64,000 bases of DNA. Source: Butyribacter intestini (GTDB lineage Bacteria > Bacillota > Clostridia > Lachnospirales > Lachnospiraceae). The stretch is taken from assembly GCA_001414325.1 (NCBI GenBank), contig LLKB01000007.1:1-64000 (forward strand), given 5' to 3'. Shown here piece after piece: positions 45,078-54,077 of this stretch (its first letter is position 1; the number at the start of each line of letters is the position of its first letter). The position numbers were made by a program, and so were the translations under genes. The notes beneath the pieces were generated by a model. It made no database searches. It saw nothing but the letters and a program-made list of their open reading frames with translations, and was not told the origin of the DNA.

Positions 45078-45821
45078 CTAAACCCTCCCGGTGTCATGTA
45101 TGACCAACTGATGTTTATAAGCTGTTTCAAGCTCTTTCCTCATGCGGCGGCTTAGAGGAAGCGTATCAAGATTATCCATTGTCAGTTCTGAGCCAGAAAA
45201 AAAGTGAATATGGGCAATATTTACAAGAAAACTGTTGTGGCATTTTTGAAAAGGAAACTGTTCCAGTTTTTTTGTCCATTCTTTTAAAGTGCCTTTCGCA
45301 GTGAGCTTTTTATCTGTCAGACAAAATTGTAAAAGATTTTTTTTGGAATCAATGGTCTCAATATATAAAATGTCATTAAAATTGACTGCTGTTGATGTAT
45401 TATCAATAGCATCTATAGTAAGGTAGCAATTATTATCATCCATGTCAAGGCGGATTTCATCGAGAACTTCAAAGAGAGTTTCTTTGCTTACGGGTTTTTG
45501 CAGATAGTTATAAGGGTGTACCTTGAAACTGTCATGCATATATTCAGGATAACTGCTCACAAAAACAATAAATACATGGCGGTCTATACTTGAACGGATA
45601 ATAGATGCAAGCTCTATGCCATTTGGTTCAGGCATTTCTATATCGAGAAAGACTATGTGATAGTCATTAGCGTGCCTGAAATTTGTAAGCAGGTTCTTAC
45701 TGCTCTTAAAAGGAGACAGCGTAAGATTCATATCTTTTTCAAACTGATAATTTAAAATAAGATTTGTTGTTTCTTCTAAAAAGACGGGGTCATCATCACA
45801 GACGGCAATTCTATAGTTCAT
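45078..45821 (-). CDS. agrA: AgrA-like LytTR response regulator, locus 2
   Basis: 247 aa. Receiver with CDDDP near the start, phospho-Asp in VFLDIEMPEPNG and Lys in YLQKPVSKE. LytTR domain with KCHNSFLVNIAHI and LPLSRRMRKEL. It should bind the repeats at 46620-46713, whose sequence (GGGAAAAGTGGT) differs from locus 1. The start has GGGAGG upstream. Confidence 0.9.
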   Translation of the reverse strand: MNYRIAVCDDDPVFLEETTNLILNYQFEKDMNLTLSPFKSSKNLLTNFRHANDYHIVFLDIEMPEPNGIELASIIRSSIDRHVFIVFVSSYPEYMHDSFKVHPYNYLQKPVSKETLFEVLDEIRLDMDDNNCYLTIDAIDNTSTAVNFNDILYIETIDSKKNLLQFCLTDKKLTAKGTLKEWTKKLEQFPFQKCHNSFLVNIAHIHFFSGSELTMDNLDTLPLSRRMRKELETAYKHQLVIHDTGRV

Positions 45822-45849
45822 ATTAATCCTCCCTGTTAGCAGTTTATAT

Positions 45850-46422
45850 TTAGTGTTTTAATTTACCGATTATCTGATTTATTGCAATTATAAATATACA
45901 GGCGTTTATCATAAGATAAAATTCAGGCATATCATTATAAATAAATGCCGTATATACAGTTGAAATTAAAATTATATATATAATACAAAATTTTTTTAAT
46001 CTGTGCTTTGCATCTGAGACAAGTCTGTTGTTTTTGTGGTCGACGGGTGACAGATACATTATAAGTACACAACATATTATATAGCATATATTTAAGAGTG
46101 TTAAAGGTATATTACCCAATAACTGATAACAAAATAATGTGACAAAATACAATGAATAAGATAAAATGCTGCACATTATGCGGGTTGAAGCATGAGCACC
46201 TCCGGCAGACATTTTTAATGGAATGATAATGACTGCGAATAAAAGTGCGGAAATAAATCTGTTAAAGATAAGTCCTGACAAAAGAATGGTCAGCGGAAAT
46301 ATAATAGTATCTATTGCATATTCAAAACAATAGATATAGGAAGCCCTGTCGTCATTACTTATAGTGCCTGAATTGATAAAAAAATCTGTTATATGTTTTG
46401 CTGCTGTATTTGATATTTTCAT
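45850..46422 (-). CDS. agrB: AgrB-like peptide-processing membrane protease, locus 2
   Basis: About 190 aa. The start is the ATG at 46422, because GAGGAA lies just upstream; the ATG at 46434 has no site. It is polytopic. The catalytic His and Cys sit in SAGGAHASTRIMCSIL at the conserved seven-residue spacing. It is first gene of agrBAC locus 2 and would process the AgrD encoded divergently at 46864. Confidence 0.92.
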   Translation of the reverse strand: MKISNTAAKHITDFFINSGTISNDDRASYIYCFEYAIDTIIFPLTILLSGLIFNRFISALLFAVIIIPLKMSAGGAHASTRIMCSILSYSLYFVTLFCYQLLGNIPLTLLNICYIICCVLIMYLSPVDHKNNRLVSDAKHRLKKFCIIYIILISTVYTAFIYNDMPEFYLMINACIFIIAINQIIGKLKH

Positions 46423-46584
46423 AGTATTCCTCATTTCTGTTTATGTACACATTTTATATATCGGTGTTTGTGTCAGGTGTGCACGGACACTAAGTTTGTG
46501 TGAAAGATTTTGCTGTTTATAATAATTATCCATAATATAGTTGTTTTTGCATCTTGTATTCCCAAGTATGACTGGTAAATAATT

Positions 46585-46748
46585 ATTATACATGAAAATA
46601 TATAATTGTGCCAAAAAATGGGAAAAGTGGTCAAAAATCGGGGAAAAGTGGTAAAAAGTAGCAAAAAAACAATGAAATTTACCACTTTTCCTTAAATTTT
46701 GACCACTTTTCCCATTTTTTCGTTTTTGGTCGAAAAAAGGTGTATAGT
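46585..46748. promoter_or_regulatory. Divergent agr promoter region with symmetrical LytTR-type operator, locus 2
   Basis: GGGAAAAGTGGT occurs at 46620-46631 and again at 46641-46652, exactly 21 bp apart. The mirror pair ACCACTTTTCC(C) stands at 46681-46691 and 46702-46713, also 21 bp apart. TATAAT for agrB (minus strand, 46585-46590) and TATAGT for agrD (46743-46748) each lie 29 bp outside the array. The geometry equals that of locus 1 while the repeat words differ. Confidence 0.82.
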
Positions 46749-46863
46749 ATAAATTGTGCAAGATAAAAGTGCAATTTTGATTGCAAAAGTTTGTCTTACA
46801 CAAAATTTTATCTGTTAAAGACTAAAAAGTCTTGAGCGGAGTACGGAAAGGAGAGAGGACGGG

Positions 46864-47025
46864 TTGAGAAAACTAAAGAAGTTTATCGAAAAGCATGGCA
46901 ACAGGATTTGTGCTATGGCGGTGGCTTTCGGGGGAGTTTCTGTTATGAGTTGCAGAACCTTTTTGTTTGAACCGGAAAAGCCAGAAGGCTTAGAAAAGCT
47001 GGTAAGCAGCCGTGCTAAGAAGTGA
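46864..47025 (+). CDS. agrD: AgrD-like cyclic autoinducer peptide precursor, locus 2
   Basis: 53 aa from a TTG start, with AAAGGAGA about 9 nt upstream. Basic amphipathic leader (RKLKKFIEKHGNRICAMAV), then a hydrophobic Gly/Val stretch, Cys30 followed by RTFLF as the probable ring, and an acidic tail EPEKPEGLEKL that matches the AgrD signature. The ring sequence differs from locus 1 (CKLLWY), so the two signals should be distinct. Confidence 0.9.
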   Translation: MRKLKKFIEKHGNRICAMAVAFGGVSVMSCRTFLFEPEKPEGLEKLVSSRAKK

Positions 47026-47103
47026 TGTTGATGTTACAGTGTAAAAATGTAACATTAATATCGAAAGGTGTATAAAGGGAATGGGACTATTAAACAAAAT
47101 ACA

Positions 47104-47156
47104 CCCTCACCCTTAACCTCTACCCGGGTGAGGGCTGTTAAGATGATGTGGGTAGA
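47104..47156 (+). ncRNA. Candidate H-type pseudoknot RNA downstream of agrD, locus 2
   Basis: A 9-bp stem (CCCTCACCC 47104-47112 with GGGTGAGGG 47126-47134) closes a loop with TCTACCC (47119-47125), which pairs perfectly with GGGTAGA at 47150-47156. The counterpart after agrD of locus 1 has a different stem but the same loop word and downstream partner. Confidence 0.55.
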
Positions 47157-47228
47157 AGAAAATAACAAAATCACTTTACTAATGTATTATGATAAAGATT
47201 TAATGAAAGAAAGAGAGAATATAATATA

Positions 47229-47660
47229 ATGAAAAATATAAAAATAAGCGTTATAATGTTGGCTATGTTAAGTATGATATTTTCAGTGAAAGCATATGCA
47301 AAAACTTCAAATGAGGGTAGAAATGTAGGATTTGTTAGGGAATACATAAAAGGAAATGCCTATAAACAAATTGTGAAAGGCAATAAAAATGTGACGAATA
47401 AAAGTTTAAATGTTACTGTGACAACAATGTATAAAGACGATGGAAGTTCAAGCGATTATAAATATAGTATATGGCGAGTTGTTAATATCAGTGATGGTGT
47501 ACTCATTAGTAATAAAACAAAAGTGGCACAGGGAATATATACAACAATTCCACTCAGCAGGGTTACATCAACAAAGAAAAAACTTGCAATAAATGTTAAG
47601 GGGAATACAAGTAATTTAGATGCAGAAATAACAGGAACTATTTATCAGTTTAACAAATAG
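47229..47660 (+). CDS. Small secreted protein of unknown function
   Basis: 143 aa with a clear signal peptide (MKNIKISVIMLAMLSMIFSV, cleavage near AYA-KT). The mature part of ~118 residues is Lys/Thr/Asn-rich and probably all beta strands (KSLNVTVTTMYKDDG, TIPLSRVTSTKKKLAINV). It lies 200 nt downstream of the second agrD and 79 nt before an ABC-transporter operon. Export under quorum control is possible. No family recognised. Confidence 0.7.
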   Translation: MKNIKISVIMLAMLSMIFSVKAYAKTSNEGRNVGFVREYIKGNAYKQIVKGNKNVTNKSLNVTVTTMYKDDGSSSDYKYSIWRVVNISDGVLISNKTKVAQGIYTTIPLSRVTSTKKKLAINVKGNTSNLDAEITGTIYQFNK

Positions 47661-47739
47661 ACTATAGACTAAGTAATTATAATATTTAGTAAAGTGAAAA
47701 TGTTATACAATATACTGTACAGACAGAGAGGTGGTTTGT

Positions 47740-48621
47740 ATGCTTAATTACATAAAACTAAATTTTAAGTTGATGACAAAAAAGAAAACATTTATTGTTG
47801 CATTTGCGGTTATGTTAGCTATAGCAATAGCGTTTCCGTTTGTGACATATATCAGATATATGAAAAACTTTGAATTTAATATGCCGGCAGCAAATTCTGT
47901 ATTTATGGCTAATACATTTATGCAATGCTGGGATTATTTAGTGGTTATTTTTCCATTTTTGGTGGTATTTCCGTATGCGATGTCATTTTACGATGAAAAT
48001 AAATTAGGAGTTAAGTTTTATATTCAAACAAGAGGAGATAGAAAAAAATATTATTTTTCTCAAATAATAGTATGCTTTTTTGGAATGTTTATTATTATTG
48101 CAGTTTCATATTCATTAAATATAATTTTGAACAGCATTTTATTTCCAAAAGATGGAAATGATTATCTTAGTACAATAAGTAGATATTCAATAAATTATGT
48201 TCCTAATATATTAGATGATAATCTTGCCATGAATGTATTATCAAAAGGAATGAGTTTTAAATATCTCTATATAAATTATCCTCAAATATATAATTTGATT
48301 ATTACATTGATTGCTGCAACTGTTGGGGGAGTAATGTCGGTTGCTGCATATGTGTTTTCACTGTTTGTTAGACAAGGAAAAGTATTTATATTGTTGTTTT
48401 CTTTTATAGTTTTTGAAATTTTTTCTACTATTGATACAGTGCTTGTTTCAATGGCAAGTAAAGGTAAATGTTATCTCATGACATCAATTTTAAATTATAT
48501 GTCCACCTGTACACATTCACAGGCAGGAAAAAATTATATATATATTTTATTAGTGATGCTAAGTTTTGTTATAGCGGAGATTTTGGTAGTAAAAAGAAAA
48601 ATAAAGGAAGATGAATTATAA
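47740..48621 (+). CDS. ABC-2-type transporter permease
   Basis: About 293 aa. The start is the ATG at 47740 after GAGAGGTGG; a GTG at 47731 overlaps that site. Six or so hydrophobic segments with the ABC-2 layout (TM1 near residues 18-38, a large outside loop, then five grouped helices). It is followed by its ATPase gene after 24 nt. Together with the permease at 50023 it would form an exporter of unknown substrate. Confidence 0.8.
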   Translation: MLNYIKLNFKLMTKKKTFIVAFAVMLAIAIAFPFVTYIRYMKNFEFNMPAANSVFMANTFMQCWDYLVVIFPFLVVFPYAMSFYDENKLGVKFYIQTRGDRKKYYFSQIIVCFFGMFIIIAVSYSLNIILNSILFPKDGNDYLSTISRYSINYVPNILDDNLAMNVLSKGMSFKYLYINYPQIYNLIITLIAATVGGVMSVAAYVFSLFVRQGKVFILLFSFIVFEIFSTIDTVLVSMASKGKCYLMTSILNYMSTCTHSQAGKNYIYILLVMLSFVIAEILVVKRKIKEDEL

Positions 48622-48645
48622 AATATTCAACGGGAGAGGTTATAT

Positions 48646-49311
48646 ATGAAACATACAATAGTATTGAATAATGTGAGTAAGCAAATAAAAGATGTTGAAA
48701 TTTTAAAGGATATAAATGTTAAACTGGAAACTGGAAAGGTATATGGATTTATCGGAAAAAATGGTTCGGGAAAGACAATGATATTGAGATTGATTGCTGG
48801 GCTTATAAAAGCTGATAAGGGTGAAATGCAGATTGATGGAAAAGCGGTTGAGTTTAATTCTCGTTATCCGTTGTCTGTAGGTATAATTATAGAGAATGCA
48901 GGATTATATAGGGAATTTACCGGAAAAGAAAATCTTAGGTTTTTAGCATCAATAAAGGGGATTATTGGAGAAAAAGAGATAGAATATGCTTTGAGTAGAG
49001 TAGGACTTGATCCTAACGATAAAAGAACAGTCAGAAAATATTCATTGGGTATGCGTCAAAGACTGATATTTGCACAGGCTATAATGGAAAAACCGGATAT
49101 ACTTCTTTTAGATGAACCTACTAATGCGCTTGATAAAGATGGAGTTAATCTTATACGAAAAATAATATTGGAAGAAAAGGAAAGAGGAACATTGATATGT
49201 TTAGCAAGTCACAATGAGGAGGATATTGGGATTTTGTGTGATGAAACATACAAAATTGAAACAGGAAAAATTTTAAAACATCAATATAGTGGAGAACAAA
49301 ATGAAATTTAA
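48646..49311 (+). CDS. ABC transporter ATP-binding protein
   Basis: 221 aa. Walker A GKNGSGKTM, Q-loop region IIIENAGLYREF, signature YSLGMRQRL and Walker B DILLLDEPTNAL with H-loop ASHNEED. Such short ATPases pair with ABC-2 permeases in export of peptides, lipids or drugs. It overlaps the next gene by 11 nt. Confidence 0.92.
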   Translation: MKHTIVLNNVSKQIKDVEILKDINVKLETGKVYGFIGKNGSGKTMILRLIAGLIKADKGEMQIDGKAVEFNSRYPLSVGIIIENAGLYREFTGKENLRFLASIKGIIGEKEIEYALSRVGLDPNDKRTVRKYSLGMRQRLIFAQAIMEKPDILLLDEPTNALDKDGVNLIRKIILEEKERGTLICLASHNEEDIGILCDETYKIETGKILKHQYSGEQNEI

Positions 49312-49975
49312 ATTAAAAAAATTATATATATTTGCTATTGTGTGTATTATATCATTGATAGCAGCTTTTGGAATAAAAAGTGTCAATTCAAAAAAGTCTG
49401 ATATGTCAGCAGAGATGCGTGACTTCTCTTTGGAAAAAAATATAGATATATTAGATTATTATTATGGAGAAAATGACTATGATTTAAAAGAAGAAAAAAG
49501 TATGATTAAGGACGAGTTAAAAAATGCAAGTGACAACAGTGTTGTTGTAAAAGTGGTGCCTACAGGAAATACTTATGCAAATAATGGTGTTATTATGCAA
49601 GAGGTCAATGTTCAAAAAGTTTATAAAGGAAAATGCCAATATAAAAAAATATGGCTTAGAAACACGAACTCATGGATTGTTATGGATAAAAAGGGGACTG
49701 TAAAACTTGTAGGTCAGGATTATAATCTTATGGAGAAAGATAATCAATATATGGTTTTTGGAAATAATTGCAAGATTAATAAATGGTCAAAAAAGAAAAT
49801 ATTAGATCTTGCAGAAAATATGAATTATAATTATTTTAATCTGAGTAATGATTACAATAAAACAGTAAAAAGCAAGAAATATAATATGGGTCAGGAATTT
49901 TATAGTGATTCATCAAAAATATTATCATATTATAATAAATTAAAGAAAAATATTGTGGGATTATATGAAAAGTAG
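49301..49975 (+). CDS. Membrane-anchored protein of unknown function in the ABC operon
   Basis: About 224 aa. The start is the ATG at 49301 with GGAGA 5 nt upstream. One N-terminal helix (LYIFAIVCIISLIAAFGI) is followed by a hydrophilic outside domain with VVKVVPTGNTY, QKVYKG and YMVFGNNCKI, a pattern seen in small OB-like secreted domains. It overlaps the ATPase gene, so it probably works with the exporter as an accessory or substrate-handling protein. Confidence 0.65.
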   Translation: MKFKLKKLYIFAIVCIISLIAAFGIKSVNSKKSDMSAEMRDFSLEKNIDILDYYYGENDYDLKEEKSMIKDELKNASDNSVVVKVVPTGNTYANNGVIMQEVNVQKVYKGKCQYKKIWLRNTNSWIVMDKKGTVKLVGQDYNLMEKDNQYMVFGNNCKINKWSKKKILDLAENMNYNYFNLSNDYNKTVKSKKYNMGQEFYSDSSKILSYYNKLKKNIVGLYEK

Positions 49976-50022
49976 AAAATATTTTCTTGTGATTATCTTG
50001 TTTAAAGGAGAATAAGGAGATT

Positions 50023-50787
50023 ATGTTTTTTAAGAAAAAATATAAGTATGTTTTTGCAGTAATACCGCTTATGATATTGTTTAGACCCTTTCTATTTTTT
50101 GGTGGGAAAAATGAAGTAAATGAGCCGGTTGCCTCGACTTTTTTAACAAATATGTTTGGAGGGTCATATGGTCGTGACAAAGTCGAAATAACCTTAGCTG
50201 TACAATCATTAGCTGCAATTACAATTATAATTATATTGTTGAGTGATTATATAAGTGGAGATATTAAGGAAAACGGAGAGTATATATTTACACGATTAAT
50301 AAATAAAAAAGTATGGTATCTTAAGAAATGTATAAATATGTTTTTTTATTGTCTTATGGGGGTAGTCATTACGGTGGTGCCATATGCAGTTATGTCAGCA
50401 GTAACATCTCAGCAGAGTTTAAGAAAAACGGATATTGCAGTAATCTTGCAAACTATAATTATGCTGTCACTTTTTTCATTTTTCTGCTGTCAGGTTATAA
50501 ATGTTATATCTATGAAAATAGATGTAAATGTAGCTGTTTTGATTATGTATTCTATAATTGCTGTTAGTCTTATAATTGTTTATGCAGCACAATCTATAAA
50601 GAATAAATATATTGCTATGAATATTCTTAAATTTAATATAATTTCAAATGTTGTTGTAAGTTGGAATTTTTCACAGAGTTTTGTTTTATGGGGAATGTTT
50701 TATTTTATTTGTATAAATATATTAATTTTTATCGTTGGGAGTAAGGTGGTGGAAAATATAGAAATAGGCATAAGGAGAAGAGAGTGA
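50023..50787 (+). CDS. ABC-2-type permease subunit
   Basis: 254 aa with six hydrophobic segments. GYIFTRLINKKVW-like wording (GEYIFTRLINKKVWYLKK) after the second helix is typical of ABC-2 permeases. It is the last gene of the operon 47740-50787 with the ATPase at 48646. AAGGAG precedes the start. A short duplicated segment follows it (see 50849). Confidence 0.75.
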   Translation: MFFKKKYKYVFAVIPLMILFRPFLFFGGKNEVNEPVASTFLTNMFGGSYGRDKVEITLAVQSLAAITIIIILLSDYISGDIKENGEYIFTRLINKKVWYLKKCINMFFYCLMGVVITVVPYAVMSAVTSQQSLRKTDIAVILQTIIMLSLFSFFCCQVINVISMKIDVNVAVLIMYSIIAVSLIIVYAAQSIKNKYIAMNILKFNIISNVVVSWNFSQSFVLWGMFYFICINILIFIVGSKVVENIEIGIRRRE

Positions 50788-50848
50788 TCTGCATAGTCCA
50801 TTAATAGTTCTATAAAATAAATGCAGTGTTATTAATGTGAATAGGCAT

Positions 50849-50925
50849 ATGATAGGTTTTAACAGGCTTAATATTTCGGAAAATAAAAGCAATGTCGATA
50901 AAATGAGTCATGATTTTAATTAAAT
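50849..50925 (+). repeat. Truncated copy of the segment at 52779
   Basis: ATGATAGGTTTTAACAGG and about 40 further bases match the start of the small gene at 52779 with few changes, but the frame stops after 24 codons. It lies directly after an ABC permease gene, as does the second copy after a permease remnant, so a block of permease tail plus this segment seems to have been duplicated. Confidence 0.7.
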
Positions 50926-51006
50926 ATGTGCAACATTTTAAAAATTTTCCTGTTATATATTATAACAGGAAGTTTTGAATAATGAATTTACGTGGGAGGG
51001 ATTGAT

Positions 51007-52425
51007 ATGAAAAAATCTAAATCTGAAATTTATCTGCTGGTGATGGGACTTGCAATGGCAGGAGGAATTTTTTATGGAAAGGAAACTGTCGGAGCAAAAA
51101 ACTTTAGTAAAAATGTGCAGGTTGCAATAGGGAACAGTGAAAAACTTAGTGTAGGAAACAAGAGTAATAGTATTAAATGGACGGTAGTATCTGGAAAAAA
51201 TAATATTAAAATAGTTGATAAAAAAGCAAATCAACTGAGTATATCCGGAAAAAAGACCGGTACTGCAATAATAAATGCAAAAGTATCCGGAAAGAACACA
51301 ATATTTAAGTATAAGATTAAAGTTAAGAAAGTGGTTTGTTCATTAAAGAAAGGAACTCTTACGATTAAAGGAAAAGGCAAAGCTTTTTCTAAGGAAAGCG
51401 GTCTTTTTTGGGAGAATACTGCTATTAAAAAGGTAGTTGTAAAGAAAGGAATTACTGAGCTGCCGCCATCTGCATTCAGAAGCTGCACAAATATTGAAAG
51501 TGTGAATATAGCATCAAGTGTAAAGAAAATTGGAGACAGGGCTTTTGGGGGATGTAAGAAAATAAAGGAAGTTGTATGTCCGGGAGAATTTAATGTTTAT
51601 GGAAACGGATATGCGGACAATGGCAGCAATTCAGATAATTCATGGAGTAAAGATACACCTTTTCCGGAGGAGTGCGGCACGGTCAGATTTAATTCGCAGC
51701 TTAATACAAAGAAAGTAAATACTGATATTATATCTGCAAAAAAGATATATGTATGGTCAAAAGACAAGAAATATAAAAATGTAGATGGCAATATATATAG
51801 TAAGGACGGAAAGACATTTGTTATGTATGCCGGAAAAAATACGGTGTTAAAATTTGCTGATAGCTGCAAGAATGTGGATTTTTCATTTAAAGTTCCGAAG
51901 AGTATTGTTATCGGTAAAGGAATTGAAAAGATTACGACCAACTCGGATGTGCCTTTTGCCGTAAGTGAAGAGGGTGCTGCATATAGTGGAAATCTTAAAT
52001 GGAGTGACATTACATTTGAAAATGGCATTGTTCTTAAATATGATAGTGTAAAGGCATTATTGACAGAGGGATATTTTGGAAGAAAATTGTATAAAGCTTT
52101 TGATAAAGAAATGAAATATCAGAACGGAATGTATATATGGGGAGAAAAATATCTGACGGATTATGACGGTAAGGAGGCTTCGCTTGAAATACCTGATGGA
52201 ATGACGGAAATAAATGCCGGAGCATTTGCACAATGCACTCAGATGCCTGAAAAGATAACAATACCTGACAGCGTTTTGAAAATTGAAAAATATACATTCA
52301 ATAATCAGAACACAGGCAGACTTAAAGAGATTGTAATGAGTGATAAGACGATTGCAGACAAAGATGCCATTGAACAGGGTATAAATGTAACTAAGAAATA
52401 TTTAGAAATGGAGTTAAGATGTTAA
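51007..52425 (+). CDS. Secreted leucine-rich-repeat (BspA-type) protein
   Basis: About 472 aa from the ATG at 51007 after GGGAGGG. Signal peptide to about KETVGA. Residues ~30-105 resemble a bacterial Ig-like (Big_2) domain (KWTVVSGKNNIKIV, then GTAIINAKVSGKNT). LRR_5-type repeats follow near 130-190 (KGITELPPSAFRSCTNIES, SSVKKIGDRAFGGCKKIKE) and again near 385-440 (IPDGMTEINAGAFAQCTQM). Such proteins bind host or microbial surfaces. No anchor motif is seen. It lies in the region disrupted by duplications. Confidence 0.82.
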   Translation: MKKSKSEIYLLVMGLAMAGGIFYGKETVGAKNFSKNVQVAIGNSEKLSVGNKSNSIKWTVVSGKNNIKIVDKKANQLSISGKKTGTAIINAKVSGKNTIFKYKIKVKKVVCSLKKGTLTIKGKGKAFSKESGLFWENTAIKKVVVKKGITELPPSAFRSCTNIESVNIASSVKKIGDRAFGGCKKIKEVVCPGEFNVYGNGYADNGSNSDNSWSKDTPFPEECGTVRFNSQLNTKKVNTDIISAKKIYVWSKDKKYKNVDGNIYSKDGKTFVMYAGKNTVLKFADSCKNVDFSFKVPKSIVIGKGIEKITTNSDVPFAVSEEGAAYSGNLKWSDITFENGIVLKYDSVKALLTEGYFGRKLYKAFDKEMKYQNGMYIWGEKYLTDYDGKEASLEIPDGMTEINAGAFAQCTQMPEKITIPDSVLKIEKYTFNNQNTGRLKEIVMSDKTIADKDAIEQGINVTKKYLEMELRC

Positions 52426-52793
52426 AGAATATAAAAACGCAGATAAATATTATAGCCAGACAAAGGGGTGTTTTTTACTGTTACTTTTGTATGTTTTACA
52501 GTTCCTTTTTTGATTGAGATTATATTGAATGTATGTGCATTTCCAAATGAAGCATCCGAAGAAATGAGATCAGTTTATCAGGCATATGATAAAAGGAATA
52601 ATGTTGATGGTACCGGTGGGATATTTTGGGTGTGTGGTATATATTATTTATATCCGGGATTGTACGCAGTTTTCATTTTTGGTAGTCAGATATTTGATTA
52701 TTTACACATTATGGAGTTTTTCGATTGTACTTTTGGCTAATATTATATCTATTTTAAAAAATGGAATATTGGGTAATTATGATAGGTTTTAAC
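52419..52793 (+). pseudogene. Frameshifted ABC permease-like remnant
   Basis: A start overlapping the LRR stop codon (52419) reads MLKNIKTQINIIARQRGVF and then stops; removing one T from the T6 run at 52471-52476 continues into a second frame with hydrophobic helices (VCFTVPFLIEIILNV, GIYYLYPGLYAVF). A third frame takes over near 52690 (TLWSFSIVLLANIISIL) up to 52793. Two frameshifts mean it is not a working gene, unless sequencing errors are present. Confidence 0.6.
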
Positions 52794-52982
52794 AGGCTTA
52801 ATGTTTCGGAAAATAAAAGTTATGTCTGTAAAAAAGGTAAAAAACATACAAAGTATAAGAATGTGCGTGATAGTGAATTTTTTTGTAATGATGAAGAAAC
52901 TTTGAAAAAAATTTTGGAATTTAAACAGGGAATAATAGATACATTACATGATTATCTGGAGCCGGGAAGTTTTTATGAATAA
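52779..52982 (+). CDS. Small hypothetical protein
   Basis: 67 aa starting MIGFNRLNVSENKSYVC. It is charged, with a C-terminal helix (EETLKKILEFKQGIIDTLHD). The ribosome-binding site is weak (GGGTAATT region). Its 5' end exists as a truncated copy at 50849. It may be translated or may only be a leftover of the duplication. Function unknown. Confidence 0.45.
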   Translation: MIGFNRLNVSENKSYVCKKGKKHTKYKNVRDSEFFCNDEETLKKILEFKQGIIDTLHDYLEPGSFYE

Positions 52983-53122
52983 TAATGCAGTAACAAAATC
53001 TTAAGCAAATCTTAAATGTTTAATAACTTTTTTCTTAAGAAAATAAAGAGTAGTATATTTATTAACAAGGGGAAATAAATATATACGGAAAATACAGGAA
53101 GTTCAAAAGGGAGGAAAAAGTT

Positions 53123-53890
53123 ATGCGTAGAGAGATTTATGAAAATATAATAGGGACTTTACTTGGGATTGCAATGCTTGCGGCGGTTTTTGCAATTGTC
53201 ATAGTATTTTTCTTTGGCGGAAAAACAAGCAAGACCAAAGTTTCACAGCCGGTCAAAGCAGCATCGGCAAAGTCGGATATATCAGTTAAAAATGATATGA
53301 GTATTTTTAACAGAAACAATTCTATACATAGAAGCTGGAAAAGTGAGCCGGTAGGTGATATGAATCTGTGGTTGAGAATGACAGATGTAGGAAAGCCATA
53401 TGACGATGAGGAGTCGGAGTCCGGTGATGTTTCAGACAATGCTGCTTATAGTGACAAAAATGAGAACTCGGATTATATTCCGGTTTTGCAGAAGTTTGAC
53501 GGGTATCGTGTGTCTGTGAAAGCGAGGTCTGACAGGTATCGCAGATTTAAAAGTAAGGAGTTTTTTATTCCGGCAGATTATCTTGCAAGTATAGATTATA
53601 CGCAGGCAAATATTTATACCATATGTAAACCGGAAGAAAGCGGCGTATGTTCAAAAAATATGTATTTAAGTGTGGTAGCACCGTCAGATTGTGAGTACAT
53701 ACGAGCTGGCAATCAGACTGTTGCAGCTCAGAATTGCGAGATGTATATAAAGAAAGCGGGTATGCTTAAGTTTAGTGTATGTGTGTTTGAAACTGACAGT
53801 GATACAGATATTTACGCTAACGGTTATATCAGAATGTATGATAAAAAAGGGGAAATGCATAATCTTATTCCAAACAGATATGGGGCTTAG
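53123..53890 (+). CDS. Membrane-anchored protein of unknown function
   Basis: 255 aa. One N-terminal helix (IIGTLLGIAMLAAVFAIVIVFFF) then an outside part: a disordered stretch rich in Ser/Lys/Asp to about residue 110, and a probable beta domain (VLQKFDGYRVSVKARSDRY, then YLSVVAPSDCEYIRAG). GGGAGG precedes the start. It resembles no family I know. It precedes the Abi/small-RNA module. Confidence 0.65.
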   Translation: MRREIYENIIGTLLGIAMLAAVFAIVIVFFFGGKTSKTKVSQPVKAASAKSDISVKNDMSIFNRNNSIHRSWKSEPVGDMNLWLRMTDVGKPYDDEESESGDVSDNAAYSDKNENSDYIPVLQKFDGYRVSVKARSDRYRRFKSKEFFIPADYLASIDYTQANIYTICKPEESGVCSKNMYLSVVAPSDCEYIRAGNQTVAAQNCEMYIKKAGMLKFSVCVFETDSDTDIYANGYIRMYDKKGEMHNLIPNRYGA

Positions 53891-53941
53891 GAGGTTATAA
53901 CAGTTCAGGGTCAATTATTGTCAGAGACGGCAAGTTGTGCC

Positions 53942-53970
53942 TTGCATTGTTCTGAAATATGTGTTAATAT
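53942..53970 (+). promoter_or_regulatory. Promoter of the upstream Abi-associated small RNA
   Basis: TTGCAT (53942-53947), 17-bp spacer, TAATAT (53965-53970) with extended TG element (TGT before it). A transcript would begin near 53977, at the start of the conserved RNA. Confidence 0.65.
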
Positions 53971-53977
53971 AATTATA

Positions 53978-54059
53978 GGCCGTAGGGAGGCATGGGTAAT
54001 GCCTTAATCCAAATATCCCATTAGCGGGATTAAGAATGGTATATCCATTCTTTTTTTTT
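53978..54059 (+). ncRNA. abiF-type small RNA, upstream copy
   Basis: The 49-nt core 53980-54028 starts CCGTAGGGAGGC and includes TGGGTAA, AATATCCCATT and GCGGG. It has a short stem GGCAT/ATGCC and a possible pseudoknot between the TGGG loop and the later CCCA. A terminator hairpin AAGAATGG/CCATTCTT with nine T follows (to 54059). The Abi gene starts 19 nt later, so Abi mRNA arises only by read-through, as in RNA-antitoxin systems. Conserved structured RNAs near abiF genes have been described; this looks like one. Confidence 0.78.
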
Positions 54060-54077
54060 ACCTAAAGGAGAGATAAA

